NCBI GenBank assembly: GCA_947384775.1 | Contig: CANDIF010000003.1 | Location: forward strand, 1-64,000 | Origin: an uncultured Clostridium sp. | GTDB taxonomy: Bacteria; Bacillota; Clostridia; TANB77; CAG-508 | Length of the DNA stretch: 64,000 nucleotides | Direction: 5' to 3' | Shown: positions 32,850 to 41,284 of the stretch, one piece after another | Position numbering within the stretch: position 1 is the stretch's first letter | Layout: each line of letters opens with the position of its first letter | Program-made: the position numbers and the translations under genes | The notes under the pieces: generated by a model | The model's database searches: none | What the model saw: only the letters and a program-made list of their open reading frames with translations | What the model was told of the DNA's origin: nothing

Positions 32850-33780
32850 GTAATTCCTTTCCTGTTAATTCTAAGAATACATCATTAAGCGTTGGTCTTT
32901 CTGAATAAATTTTGTTATATTTAATATTTTCTCTTTTTAGATAATCTAGTAAATCTCCAAAGTTATTTTTGCCTTTTTTGTATTTTATAAATAATATATT
33001 ATCTTCATAATTTATGCTTTCTACATTTTCAAATTTGCTAATTTCATCTACATACTTTGAATCTAAATCACTTACTTCTACTGTAACCTTTTCCTCTATC
33101 TTTGCTAATTCTTTTAATTCATCACAAGTTCCACTTGCAATTACTTTTCCTTTATCTAAAATGATTACTCTATCACAGATAATTTCTACTTCTTCCATAT
33201 AGTGCGTTGTATATACTATTGTTGCACCTTTTTCGTTTAACTTCTTTATTCCATCTAATATATTATTTCTACTTTGTGGATCAACTGCAACTGTTGGTTC
33301 ATCCAAAAATATTAGTTCTGGTTTATGTGCAATTCCACAAGCAATATTTAGTCTTCTTAAAAGACCTCCTGATAATTGTTTTGGATAGAATTTTCTAAAC
33401 TCATCTAATCCAACTAATTCTATTGCATCTTCTATATATTGTTTTCTTATTTTTTTATCTTTAATATATAATCCACAGAAGTAATCTAAATTCTCATATA
33501 CTGTTAATTCTTCAAATACTGCTATTTCTTGAAATACTACTCCTATTTTTGCTTTTATGTCATATTCACTTGGTTTCATTTCTTTTCCAAATATTTTTAT
33601 GCTTCCACTATTAAATTTTAATAGTGATAATATGCAGTTCATCGTTGTTGTTTTTCCACTTCCATTTGGTCCAAGTAAGCCTAGTATTTCTCCTTTTTTT
33701 ACATCAAAAGACAAATCATCTACTGCCTTCATCTTTTTATAATCTTTTACTAGGTTTTTAACCTCTATAACATTTTCCAT
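32842..33780 (-). CDS. ABC transporter ATP-binding protein
   Basis: 312 residues. Walker A GPNGSGKTT, Q-loop 'GVVFQEIAVFEELTVYENL', signature LSGGLLRRLNIA, Walker B LIFLDEPTVAVDPQS and H-loop 'IVYTTHYMEEVEIICDRV' are all present. The C-terminal domain ('FENVESINYEDNILFIKYKK...SERPTLNDVFLELTGKELRD') is the DrrA-like tail of drug exporters. It starts 1 bp after the TetR stop and overlaps the first permease by 8 bp. Confidence 0.92.
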   Translation of the reverse strand: MENVIEVKNLVKDYKKMKAVDDLSFDVKKGEILGLLGPNGSGKTTTMNCILSLLKFNSGSIKIFGKEMKPSEYDIKAKIGVVFQEIAVFEELTVYENLDYFCGLYIKDKKIRKQYIEDAIELVGLDEFRKFYPKQLSGGLLRRLNIACGIAHKPELIFLDEPTVAVDPQSRNNILDGIKKLNEKGATIVYTTHYMEEVEIICDRVIILDKGKVIASGTCDELKELAKIEEKVTVEVSDLDSKYVDEISKFENVESINYEDNILFIKYKKGKNNFGDLLDYLKRENIKYNKIYSERPTLNDVFLELTGKELRD

Positions 33781-34362
33781 TTATGTATCCTTCTTTCCTT
33801 CATTATTTTTCTTATATCCTATAAGTAATTCTCTTACTGTTGTTTCTAGCATTTTGCTTATTTCATCTTCGTTTAAAGTACAAGTATTGGTAGCTACTAA
33901 CATAGCTAATCCATGTGTAAATATCCATACTTTTGTATGAAATTTTATCTGTTCTTTTTCATCAAATCCTGTAAGCTTTTGTCCCATTTTTATAACGTCA
34001 TTTCCTGTATTGTCTGCTCTTATGAAATTACTTGTAGTTAAGCTAGTTTCTCTCATAAATAGCACCTTAAAAAACTTTGGATGTTCCTTAGCAAACTTAA
34101 TATATGCCATTCCCATTCCTTTATATGCAAGTTTTTCTTCAGAACCTTTTTTCATATATTGTTCATATGTATTATGAATTCTTTCTATTGTAGCATTTTT
34201 CAGTTCTTCCATAGACGTAAAATTATGAAAAATAGGTTGAACTGAGCATCCTAGTTCTTTTGCTATTCTTCTTGCATTGATATTCTCAAATTCTTCTTTA
34301 TCTGCTATTTTATAAGCAACTTTAATAATATCATCTTTATCTACCTTTTTAGCTGGTGGCAT
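33781..34362 (-). CDS. TetR/AcrR family transcriptional regulator
   Basis: 193 residues. The N-terminal helix-turn-helix (about 10-55) reads 'KVDKDDIIKVAYKIADKEEFENINARRIAKELGCSVQPIFHNFTSMEEL'. The C-terminal ligand domain ('HPKFFKVLFMRET...TKVWIFTHGLAMLVATNTC') is of the WHG type. It is the first gene of the ABC export operon and probably represses it by binding the ATAAC-GTAT-GTTAT palindrome at its promoter until a drug-like ligand is bound. Confidence 0.92.
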   Translation of the reverse strand: MPPAKKVDKDDIIKVAYKIADKEEFENINARRIAKELGCSVQPIFHNFTSMEELKNATIERIHNTYEQYMKKGSEEKLAYKGMGMAYIKFAKEHPKFFKVLFMRETSLTTSNFIRADNTGNDVIKMGQKLTGFDEKEQIKFHTKVWIFTHGLAMLVATNTCTLNEDEISKMLETTVRELLIGYKKNNEGKKDT

Positions 34363-34391
34363 ACTTACCTCCTTCTGATAACGCTTGTTAC

Positions 34392-34432
34392 ATAACGTAT
34401 GTTATTATACATCAAAAAAAAACATCTGTAAA
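34392..34432 (-). promoter_or_regulatory. TetR operon promoter with palindrome
   Basis: On the complement: -35 TTTACA (34427-34432), 17 bp, -10 TATAAT (34404-34409). ATAAC-GTAT-GTTAT palindrome at 34392-34405 covers the -10 and start region. The -35 lies inside the stem of the upstream terminator. Confidence 0.7.
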
Positions 34433-34453
34433 TATTTTTTACAAATGTTTTTA
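34411..34453 (-). terminator. Terminator overlapping the TetR promoter
   Basis: AAACATTTGTAAA / TTTACAGATGTTT stem followed by a T9 run on the complement. It ends the 35900-34512 unit and shares sequence with the -35 of the next operon. Confidence 0.75.
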
Positions 34454-34511
34454 ATATTTTCTAATATTCTATCTTCATTTACATCTAGTTTCACAAATAT
34501 TTCATAACTTA

Positions 34512-35034
34512 CTAATGAACATAGTCTTTTAATTTTCCTTTATATGTAACATTCAATCCCTTTAATCGTTGAAAATCTGTTGGTATTATTATTTCTGGTA
34601 GCTCTGTATCAATGTACGCTTCATCCAAAACATATCTTACAAACTCAGCACAATAGAAATAGTTCTTTCTAATTATTCTCTTTTTAAATGCAACTGCCAA
34701 AAATCCTTTTATATTAAATTTATACTTCTCACTTTCTTTTTCCATATCTTCTATTTCTTTTTCTATCTTTTTATATTGTCTGTTCGATACCTCTAAATAA
34801 CCGAATTAATGCATCTGTATTCTTAAATTTTTTAAATATTCCTTTATTTATATACTCATGTAAAAAACCAGCATTAAATATATTGTACTGTCCTAATCGG
34901 GCAAATGAATACATTCTTGTTAAGCTTTCATCTAGAGAGATTGATACATGACTATATCTCTTCTTAGTCCAAAACCTTATGACTTTAGCTGGAATTGTAC
35001 CGGTATATGTCAATACAATAAATACTTTCTTCAT
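34512..35034 (-). pseudogene. NlpC/P60-like (YiiX-type) protein split by a frameshift
   Basis: Two consecutive leftward frames read as one protein. The first is 'MKKVFIVLTYTGTIPAKVIRFWTKKRYSHVSISLDESLTRMYSFAR...NTDALIRLF'. After a phase change near 34794, 'EVSNRQYKKIEKEIEDMEKESEKYKFN...FYCAEFVRYVLDEA' follows. The YSHVSI His and the later FYCAEF Cys are the expected catalytic pair of permuted papain-like hydrolases. One extra base in TTTAGAGG explains the break. The gene is probably inactive unless the base is a sequencing error. Confidence 0.8.
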
Positions 35035-35054
35035 TATTATTAACCTCTATATTT

Positions 35055-35900
35055 TTAAAAAATTAAATTTATAACTAATGCAGATATAAACCCTATTGCA
35101 TATAGTAAACCTATTATAAAAAAATTTTCCTTTTTATCTTTATTAACTTTGAATAAAATTAGTAATCCTAACCCTGAATTAACTAATAATCCACCAATCA
35201 TAGTTCCTAATTCTATTATATTCTCTAAATACATTTCTGTTAATATTACTGAACTTGCACAATTTGGTATAAGCCCTATAATGCAAGATATTAATGCTCC
35301 TAATAATGGTATATCAGAAATTACACTTGCAATTTTGTCTTCTCCTATTATAAATAATAAAATATTTATAATTAAGCTTATTATAAAAATATATGCAAAT
35401 ACCTGTACTGTATGTTTTATTGTTGATTTAATTATTCCATCTTCTTCACAATTACAGTGTTCATGTTCACATACATCATGTATTTTTTGTTTTTCTTTTT
35501 TTGTTTGCTTTTTTCTCAATATTATATCTATTATACATCCAAAAAGTATACCAATTCCAATCTTTATTCCCAATATCTGTAATATTAGATTAATTGGTGC
35601 ACCTTCTGAAATTAATATTGGTAACATTTCATCAGATGTTGATAAAAATATTGATATGAGTGTTCCTATTGTTATAACTCGTCCTGCATACAAATTAGCT
35701 GCTGCAACAGAAAATCCACATTGCGGAACTGCTCCTAAAAGTCCTCCTAATATTGGTCCAAATCTTCCTGCTTTCTTTATTACATTTGTTGTTTTATCTC
35801 CTGCTTTATGTTCTAATAATTCCATTATTAGATATGTAATAAGTAAAAATGGCAATAATTTTAAGCTATCTATTAATGTTTCTTCTAATGCTTCTAACAA
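35055..35900 (-). CDS. ArsP_2-type heavy-metal permease
   Basis: 281 residues with about eight to ten membrane helices. Two similar halves each contain a Pro-Cys or Asn-Cys motif in a helix ('GAVPQCGFSVAAANLYAGRVITIGTLI' and 'GLIPNCASSVILTEMYLENIIELGTMI'), the hallmark of the putative arsenic/manganese exporter family (PF11449-like). The cytoplasmic loop between halves is His/Cys-rich ('HDVCEHEHCNCEED'), a likely metal-binding site. It probably exports a metal or metalloid ion; the substrate is not shown. It is followed by the split NlpC-like gene. Confidence 0.85.
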   Translation of the reverse strand: MLEALEETLIDSLKLLPFLLITYLIMELLEHKAGDKTTNVIKKAGRFGPILGGLLGAVPQCGFSVAAANLYAGRVITIGTLISIFLSTSDEMLPILISEGAPINLILQILGIKIGIGILFGCIIDIILRKKQTKKEKQKIHDVCEHEHCNCEEDGIIKSTIKHTVQVFAYIFIISLIINILLFIIGEDKIASVISDIPLLGALISCIIGLIPNCASSVILTEMYLENIIELGTMIGGLLVNSGLGLLILFKVNKDKKENFFIIGLLYAIGFISALVINLIF

Positions 35901-36153
35901 TTATTTTTCTCCTCTATTTTTTCAAATTGAATTAAATTCGATTTATTATATCATAAATTAGCATAGATTTCAACGGTAAAGTATTCCACTTTTGGCTTTT
36001 TGTTTTACATTATCTATCGTTTTAATACATTTTTCGACACTAACATTAAATCTCATTTTATTAGTTACTAACAAATGCTACTTAATTTGATAAAGTAGGC
36101 ATAGTATAATAAATGTAATATAATATAAATGTAAAATAAGAAAGGAGTACTAT

Positions 36154-36618
36154 ATGGATAAAAAGGATAAAGGTAAGAAATTAAAATCAAAAAATCTTAT
36201 AATTATATTGGTACTAGCAGTAATTACAATAGGAGTTAGTTGCTATATTGTAAATAATTCATTACAAAAAAGTGCGCAAGGTCAAGAACACTCTAAAAGA
36301 GCTAAAACACTAGAATATTATTTTTCTAATAGTAAGGTTGAATTTTTAGAAAGATATAAAAATAAAGATATTTATAAAATATATTTAGATGAAAAAATAT
36401 ATTATGTAGCTTATAATAAAGATGGAGAAAGTATTGACAACCCTTCTGCTAATGCTCACTTAGTAAAAAACTATAATTCAACTCAAATAATGTACGCAAA
36501 TGTAGATGAAACAGTTATTGTAATTTATGAAAATAAAAATGATAAAAAAGGAGACTATGTTTTAACATTATATACTTCAATATCGGATTTAAAAGAAGTA
36601 TTAGATGTGATTGGATAA
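36154..36618 (+). CDS. Single-pass membrane protein, unknown function
   Basis: 154 residues: a Lys-rich cytoplasmic start, one helix (about 14-32), then an extracytoplasmic domain of mixed strands ('LEYYFSNSKVEFLERYKNKDIYKIYLDEKIYYVAYNKDGESI...ETVIVIYENKNDKKGDYVLTLYTS'). AGAAAGGAGTACTAT precedes the ATG. No family was recognised. It is followed by a hairpin at 36647-36678 and by a second small membrane protein on the same strand. Confidence 0.6.
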   Translation: MDKKDKGKKLKSKNLIIILVLAVITIGVSCYIVNNSLQKSAQGQEHSKRAKTLEYYFSNSKVEFLERYKNKDIYKIYLDEKIYYVAYNKDGESIDNPSANAHLVKNYNSTQIMYANVDETVIVIYENKNDKKGDYVLTLYTSISDLKEVLDVIG

Positions 36619-36646
36619 TTTTATAATGTTACAAAGGCAGAAAAGT

Positions 36647-36678
36647 TATACAAATGACTTTTTTCAGTTACTCATATA
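36647..36678 (+). repeat. Hairpin repeat, copy 1
   Basis: TATACAAATGAC / GTTACTCATATA with loop TTTTTTCA, 28 bp after the 36154-36618 gene. It matches 37060-37089 in the loop and inner stem, while the outer stem differs in a paired fashion. Confidence 0.55.
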
Positions 36679-36702
36679 AAATAAAGAGAGGAAGTAATGT
36701 AA

Positions 36703-37035
36703 ATGAAATATGTATATATAAGACAAATAATAATTATAATAGGATTTGTTGTTGCAATTTTGGGTTCGTATTTTTGTATGGAAAAAGGTTCTCAATATGA
36801 ATTAAACAGTTTTGAGAAATATTCAGATGACTATGTAAAATTTTATGCTAAAGGTAGTACAGGTAATTTAGATGCTTCTTCAATATCAAAGTTTATAGAT
36901 ATAAAAGAAGAACAGAAAAAACAAGAAAATATTGGAAAGTTTATTCAATTTGGTGGCTCTATAATATGTATCGCTACTGGAATTATAATTGTGAAAAAAG
37001 CTGACAAGATACTAAATTTAATAATAAAAAAATAA
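36703..37035 (+). CDS. Small two-TM membrane protein, unknown function
   Basis: 110 residues with a helix at each end (about 7-24 and 84-101) and a charged Ser-rich middle ('ELNSFEKYSDDYVKFYAKGSTGNLDASSISKFIDIKEEQKK'). GAGAGGAAGTAATGTAA lies before the start. It follows the 36154-36618 gene and may be in the same unit, separated by the hairpin repeat. No family was recognised. Confidence 0.55.
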   Translation: MKYVYIRQIIIIIGFVVAILGSYFCMEKGSQYELNSFEKYSDDYVKFYAKGSTGNLDASSISKFIDIKEEQKKQENIGKFIQFGGSIICIATGIIIVKKADKILNLIIKK

Positions 37036-37059
37036 GAGTATAAAATTATGGAATAAGCT

Positions 37060-37089
37060 GTACAAATGACTTTTTCCTGTCACTCGTAC
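37060..37089 (+). repeat. Hairpin repeat, copy 2
   Basis: GTACAAATGAC / GTCACTCGTAC with loop TTTTTCCT, 24 bp after the 36703-37035 gene. It is a copy of the hairpin at 36647-36678. Confidence 0.55.
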
Positions 37090-37288
37090 AATCAAATAAT
37101 ATCGAAAGTTGTCATTATGCTTTTTAGTGGAATATATGCTTATTGAATAGTGAAAAATGATATGTTTTAAATAATAATAAAAAACCTGTTCAGACCTATT
37201 GCGACCTATACAGTTAATAACAAATTAATAACAAATGCTGTAATACAAAAGCTACATTGCTTGATATTACAGCATTTCTACCTATTTG

Positions 37289-37363
37289 TGGTGACCCCTA
37301 CGGGAATCGAACCCATGATTCAGCCTTGAGAGGGCTGCGTCTTAACCGCTTGACCAAGGGGCC
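37289..37363 (-). tRNA. tRNA-Glu (anticodon CTC)
   Basis: A full cloverleaf on the complement. The acceptor GGCCCCT pairs with AGGGGTC plus encoded CCA, the D-arm holds GGTCAAGCGGTTAAGAC, the anticodon stem GCAGCC/GGCTGA encloses loop CTCTCAA (anticodon CTC), and the T-arm holds GGGTTCGATTCCC. It reads GAG, the rarer Glu codon in an AT-rich genome. Confidence 0.93.
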
Positions 37364-37370
37364 ATATATT

Positions 37371-37754
37371 CTAGCTATATGCTAGAATTATTTTAAATAG
37401 TTCATCTAGTCTATCTTTTTGTTTTGTTAAATATAAGTAACCTATTAATCCTTCTAATGCTGTAGAATACATATATTCTTGAACATTAGCATTTTTAGGC
37501 AAGTGATGATTTTGTGTATTTCTAGCTCTTCTTACAATATCTTGTTCTTCTTCTGTTAAAATTTCTTGTAAATTGTTTAAAATATCTGCTTGTGCTTTTG
37601 CCTTTACATATTTTATAGATTCTTTATGCAAATTATTTGGTTTTAAATTAGTAGTATCTACCAAATAAGTTCTTACATAAAGCTCATACACTGCATCTCC
37701 TACATATGCCCAAGTTAATGGCGACATTTGATTAATTTGTTTTTCATCCTTCAT
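37371..37754 (-). CDS. mrnC: Mini-ribonuclease III
   Basis: 127 residues. A single RNase III catalytic domain without the dsRNA-binding domain: 'MSPLTWAYVGDAVYELYVRTYLV' holds the catalytic Asp, and 'ARNTQNHHLPKNANVQEYMYSTALEGLIGYLYL' the second acidic cluster. In Bacillus this enzyme trims 23S rRNA ends. It overlaps the end of rbgA by 11 bp, so the two ribosome-biogenesis genes are co-translated. GGAGAAAGTAA supports the start. Confidence 0.92.
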   Translation of the reverse strand: MKDEKQINQMSPLTWAYVGDAVYELYVRTYLVDTTNLKPNNLHKESIKYVKAKAQADILNNLQEILTEEEQDIVRRARNTQNHHLPKNANVQEYMYSTALEGLIGYLYLTKQKDRLDELFKIILAYS

Positions 37755-38647
37755 TTACTTTCTCCAATGTTATTCTTCCTATTTTTGCTGTTCTGAAATC
37801 ATTTAATATCATAACTGCTACTTTTTCGTAGTCTATCTCTCCTCCTGAAACAATCGCTCCTCTTTTTCTTGCAATTATGTTCATAATTTCTAAAGTAACC
37901 TCACGTTTATCTATTATACTATCAAAATTCTCATCTGTCAATTTATATCTTAATTTTAATTCTTCTTTATAATTTTTTATTAGATAATCTAGTAAAGAAT
38001 ATGCTATATCTGTTCTCTGTAGCAATTCATCTTTTATTGTTCCAGTATATGCTAATTTTAAAGCAACATCTTCACTCTCAAATTTCGGCCATAAAACACC
38101 TGGAGTATCTAGCAGTTCAATATTACTTGATATTCTGAGCCATTGTTTCTGTTTTGTTACACCTGGTCTATTTCCTACAACTGCAGATTTTTTATTAATC
38201 ATTCTATTTATAAAAGAGGATTTTCCTACATTAGGAATTCCTACTATCATTATTCTAATATTCTTGTTAATTCTCCCTTTACTTGCAGCTTTTTGAATAT
38301 CTTCCTCCATCATTTTATTTATTGTTTGAAGACATTCTTTAATTCCTTTTCCATTGTTTGCATCTGTTGGAATTGCAGTAATTCTTTGTTTTTTGAAATA
38401 GCTAACCCATTTTGCTGTTTCTTTTTCATCTGCTAAATCACATTTATTTAATATAATAATTTTCTTTTTATTTTTTGTTATCTCTTTTATGTCAGGATTT
38501 TGACTTGCAAGAGGTATTCTTGCATCACAAATTTCTAAAACTATGTCTATTAGTTTTATATCCTCTATTATCTGTTTTTTAGTTTTTAACATATGTCCGT
38601 GGATACCAGTTGATGTTAGTCTTGTTTAAATTTTGTTCATTGTTCAT
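37744..38647 (-). CDS. rbgA: Ribosome biogenesis GTPase RbgA (YlqF), 5' frameshift
   Basis: A circularly permuted GTPase needed for late 50S assembly. Motif order is G4 'LNKCDLA', G1 'GIPNVGKSSF', G3 'DTPGVLWPK', with the C-terminal RNA-binding domain intact. The conserved N-terminus 'NINWYPGHMLKTKKQI' is encoded but out of phase. An ATG at 38645-38647 with AGGAAGTGATAAG leads into 'NINWYP', and one extra base (about 38599) breaks the frame just before 'GHM'. Without it the gene would encode about 300 residues. As given, translation could only restart at the internal ATG at 38592, giving 282 residues. RbgA is essential in Bacillus, so a sequencing error is plausible. Confidence 0.85.
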
Positions 38648-38684
38648 CTTATCACTTCCTTGATTATTATTAAATTAGTTTATA

Positions 38685-39263
38685 TCAATTAATAGATATA
38701 TATTCTTCATACTTAGCATTTTTTAATAAAGACTCCTTTACATTAATCCAATAATCCTGCATAACTGTTTTAGATTCATTATTATATTCCTCTTTAGTTA
38801 AACTACCTCCTAATGATTTTATTGTATTTGCAGAGCCTAAGTTTGTTTTATCACAATCTAGCATAACTTTTTCTAAACCATTTTCATTACATACTTTAAG
38901 TGCCATATATAAATTTATTTTATTATATCCTTTTCGTCTTTCAGTAGGTCTTATGCTATATCCTATATTTCCACCATACTTTCTTAAGGTTTCATTTAAA
39001 GCAAGTCTAATATCTATCATTCCAATAATTTTATTATCATTTTTTCTAATAAAGAAATATGTATGTGAAGGAACTAAGGTATCAGATACTTCCCTGTTCC
39101 AATTTTCTTCGATAAATTTTAACCAGTTTTCATAATTATCCATATAATTATTTAGTCCACTTACACCATGAATTTCAGATTTATTCTCTAAAAATTCATT
39201 AATATACTCTAATGCTTCTTCTTTTCTCTTTAAACTCGGTTTTTCTAAATAAAACTTTTCCAT
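38685..39263 (-). CDS. GNAT family N-acetyltransferase
   Basis: 192 residues from the ATG at 39261-39263, chosen because GGAAGAATAAGG lies in front; an in-frame ATG 24 bp upstream is possible. The N-terminal 'SLKRKEEALEYINEFLENKSEIHGVSGL' and mid 'YFFIRKNDNKIIGMIDIRLALNETLRKYGGNIGYSIRPTERRKGYNKINLYMAL' identify the ElaA/YjaB-like GNAT branch common in clostridia. The acetyl-CoA loop reads RPTERRKGY. The substrate is unknown. Single gene. Confidence 0.85.
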   Translation of the reverse strand: MEKFYLEKPSLKRKEEALEYINEFLENKSEIHGVSGLNNYMDNYENWLKFIEENWNREVSDTLVPSHTYFFIRKNDNKIIGMIDIRLALNETLRKYGGNIGYSIRPTERRKGYNKINLYMALKVCNENGLEKVMLDCDKTNLGSANTIKSLGGSLTKEEYNNESKTVMQDYWINVKESLLKNAKYEEYISIN

Positions 39264-39315
39264 CCTTATTCTTCCTTCATAATTCAAATTTAACTAGTAC
39301 TTTAACTTCATATTA

Positions 39316-40155
39316 TTAAAATGGGTGCTCATCAGTTGGTAGTCTGTCTTCAATATCTAGGTATCTAGCAATAGCTCTTTCAAATCTTCTACTTCTTCCA
39401 TAAAACTTATTTGTTTCAATACAATCCATTATTTGTTTTTCTTTATATTCATCATCTAATGGAAATATTTCGCCATCACATTTATCTATTATTTCTAATT
39501 CGTCTGGTTCTAAATCTCTATAAATATGAGGTACACCCAGTAAAGACATATGTATAGCATCTAATGGATCTATTTCATCTACTCCTGGATTAATATCTTC
39601 ATATGCTACACAAAAATTTCTGAGTTGATAGAAATCTTCTAAGCGTACTCTTTTTCCACCTTTTTCTTCTATTCGTTCTATTTTAATCATATCTATCCTA
39701 TCTGGTACTCTTGTTGTATTTGTATAATATTTAACACCATCTGGCCATTTTTGTTCTAGCATTAGGTTTTCTTCCATTCCTTCTTCATCATATGTACTAA
39801 CCCAATTTTCCTTAGTTCCATCTATTTTTGGTTCACAATAAATTTTTCTTAATTTCATATCATCTTCATCAAAATAATATTTAGTACTAGATACGAAAGG
39901 ATTTCTTCCTTTATTTTCAAATATAGATATACTACCATCTGCCTTAATTATTAATATTGAATTCAATAAATTAATTCCTTCTTGTGAAAATGCTTTTACA
40001 CCAGCTTTTCTCATCAATGAACTAATTTTCCATAAAATTGAATCAAATCTTGGATGGCTTATAATTCTATTTGATAAATTAGTTTTTTTCAAATATTCTT
40101 TAATAAATTCTATATTCCTTATATTTTCTAGTTTCTTCGCTTCCAATGAATTCAA
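39316..40155 (-). CDS. Hypothetical soluble protein
   Basis: 279 residues, hydrophilic, no signal peptide or membrane segment. Readable stretches include 'IISHPRFDSILWKISSLMRKAG', 'YYFDEDDMKLRKIYCEPKIDG', 'EEGMEENLMLEQKWPDGVKYYTNT' and a C-terminal 'SRRFERAIARYLDIEDRLPTDEHPF'. No known domain was recognised. It has an AAGGAGATTTATAAATT site and stands between a GNAT and a VOC protein, neither obviously linked. Confidence 0.6.
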   Translation of the reverse strand: MNSLEAKKLENIRNIEFIKEYLKKTNLSNRIISHPRFDSILWKISSLMRKAGVKAFSQEGINLLNSILIIKADGSISIFENKGRNPFVSSTKYYFDEDDMKLRKIYCEPKIDGTKENWVSTYDEEGMEENLMLEQKWPDGVKYYTNTTRVPDRIDMIKIERIEEKGGKRVRLEDFYQLRNFCVAYEDINPGVDEIDPLDAIHMSLLGVPHIYRDLEPDELEIIDKCDGEIFPLDDEYKEKQIMDCIETNKFYGRSRRFERAIARYLDIEDRLPTDEHPF

Positions 40156-40181
40156 TTTATAAATCTCCTTTTAAAAATTCT

Positions 40182-40574
40182 TTAATTTTTTTCAAATGAT
40201 ACCAAAATTATATTTTTGTCTAAATCAAAAACACCAAATTCAATTTTTCCATATTCAGTTTCAGTATACTCCATGCAAAACTCACAAAATTCATTTTTGC
40301 ATTTATTATATAAATTTTTAAATTCTTCAAAATCATTATATTCAAATTTAATTATGTTACTAGAATTAGTTTTAAGTGGGATTTTTTCTATTTCTTTTGT
40401 TACTATATTATAATCCTCTAACATAATTCTAAAATTATCTTTTCTTAATTGCACCCAAGTTATCGGATTCCCATCTGTGTATTCAATTTCAAAATTAAAA
40501 ATATTTCTATAAAAATCAATTGAACTTTCTATATTAGAAACTGTTAATTCATTTATAATACCAATTAAACTCAT
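40182..40574 (-). CDS. VOC (glyoxalase/bleomycin resistance) family protein
   Basis: 130 residues, two beta-alpha-beta-beta-beta modules. 'LTVSNIESSIDFYRNIFNFEIEY' opens the first module, 'VQLRKDNFRIMLEDY' supplies a metal-ligand Glu candidate, and 'TEYGKIEFGVFDLDKNIILVSFEKN' closes the second. The family includes glyoxalase I, dioxygenases and antibiotic-binding proteins; the role here cannot be told. GGAGTTGTAGTA precedes the ATG. Confidence 0.8.
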   Translation of the reverse strand: MSLIGIINELTVSNIESSIDFYRNIFNFEIEYTDGNPITWVQLRKDNFRIMLEDYNIVTKEIEKIPLKTNSSNIIKFEYNDFEEFKNLYNKCKNEFCEFCMEYTETEYGKIEFGVFDLDKNIILVSFEKN

Positions 40575-40646
40575 TACTACAACTCCTTTTTATACTATAA
40601 TATTTTATCATACATTTTGAAATTAAAAAAGTCTTTATAAAAATAA

Positions 40647-40674
40647 AGAGCCATAAGTCTTATACTTATGCTCT
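40647..40674 (-). terminator. Intrinsic terminator
   Basis: AGAGCATAAGT / ACTTATGGCTCT stem followed by TTATTTTTAT on the complement, 14 bp after the stop at 40689. Confidence 0.8.
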
Positions 40675-40688
40675 TTTATGATAACATG

Positions 40689-41132
40689 TTACAATTTATA
40701 TTGGTTTGTATCTGCTCTTTCATCAAACTCTCTCTCATAGTCATTTGTTCCATAAAACCAATCAGTTTTTTTGTTTTTTCCACTACTTTTTTTGCCTGAT
40801 GCTAATCCTATATTTGCAAATGCTAAGAATGGAATAATTACTCCTACAATTGATACCATCAAATTCAAATAATTTATACTATCTTGTGTTACACTTTGAT
40901 ATATATCTACTCCAAAATATGCACAGTGTGCAATCAGATAAATTATTGCTCCAACCATATTTCTCTTTGCAATTAAAACAATACAAGCAAAAGTTACAAA
41001 TAAAAGAACTATTTCAAAAGTCATATTCATTGGTTGTACTGGAAAACCACTCTCTCCTGTAAACATCATTGTAACCACTAATCTAAATAGCCAAAATATT
41101 CCTGCTAATGTTGTAACCATATATCCAAACAT
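40689..41132 (-). CDS. Multi-pass membrane protein, unknown function
   Basis: 147 residues with four predicted helices (about 4-22, 36-53, 58-79, 88-110) and a charged Lys/Arg/Asp tail ('GKKSSGKNKKTDWFYGTNDYEREFDERADTNQYKL'). GGGGGAACAAAGG lies upstream of the ATG. No family was recognised. It is a lone gene. Confidence 0.6.
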   Translation of the reverse strand: MFGYMVTTLAGIFWLFRLVVTMMFTGESGFPVQPMNMTFEIVLLFVTFACIVLIAKRNMVGAIIYLIAHCAYFGVDIYQSVTQDSINYLNLMVSIVGVIIPFLAFANIGLASGKKSSGKNKKTDWFYGTNDYEREFDERADTNQYKL

Positions 41133-41219
41133 CCTTTGTTCCCCCTTTTTATATTATAATTTTATTTTATATTAATCTACTTTTTTTGTCAATATTTTTT
41201 TTACTTTTATTATAATATA

Positions 41220-41262
41220 AACAGAACAAACCAAGGAATCTCCTCCTCCTTGATTTGTTCTG
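41220..41262 (-). terminator. Strong terminator of the G+C-rich orphan gene
   Basis: CAGAACAAA-CAAGGA / TCCTTG-TTTGTTCTG arms form a long stem whose leftward transcript ends in TTTATATTATA, 23 bp past the stop at 41285. Confidence 0.65.
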
Positions 41263-41284
41263 CAATTTTTGGACTTCGCATGCT

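Noticed and set aside
34512..34745. A separate 77-residue gene downstream of the NlpC-like fragment
   Set aside because: It joins the preceding fragment into one family-like protein after removal of a single base, so both are called one broken gene.
35149..35961. Rightward 270-codon frame
   Set aside because: Antisense shadow of the ArsP_2-type permease; low-complexity Ile/Asn/Pro composition and no ribosome-binding site.
36647..37089. The two repeated hairpins as a CRISPR array
   Set aside because: Only two copies, about 410 bp apart with a gene between them, and no cas genes.
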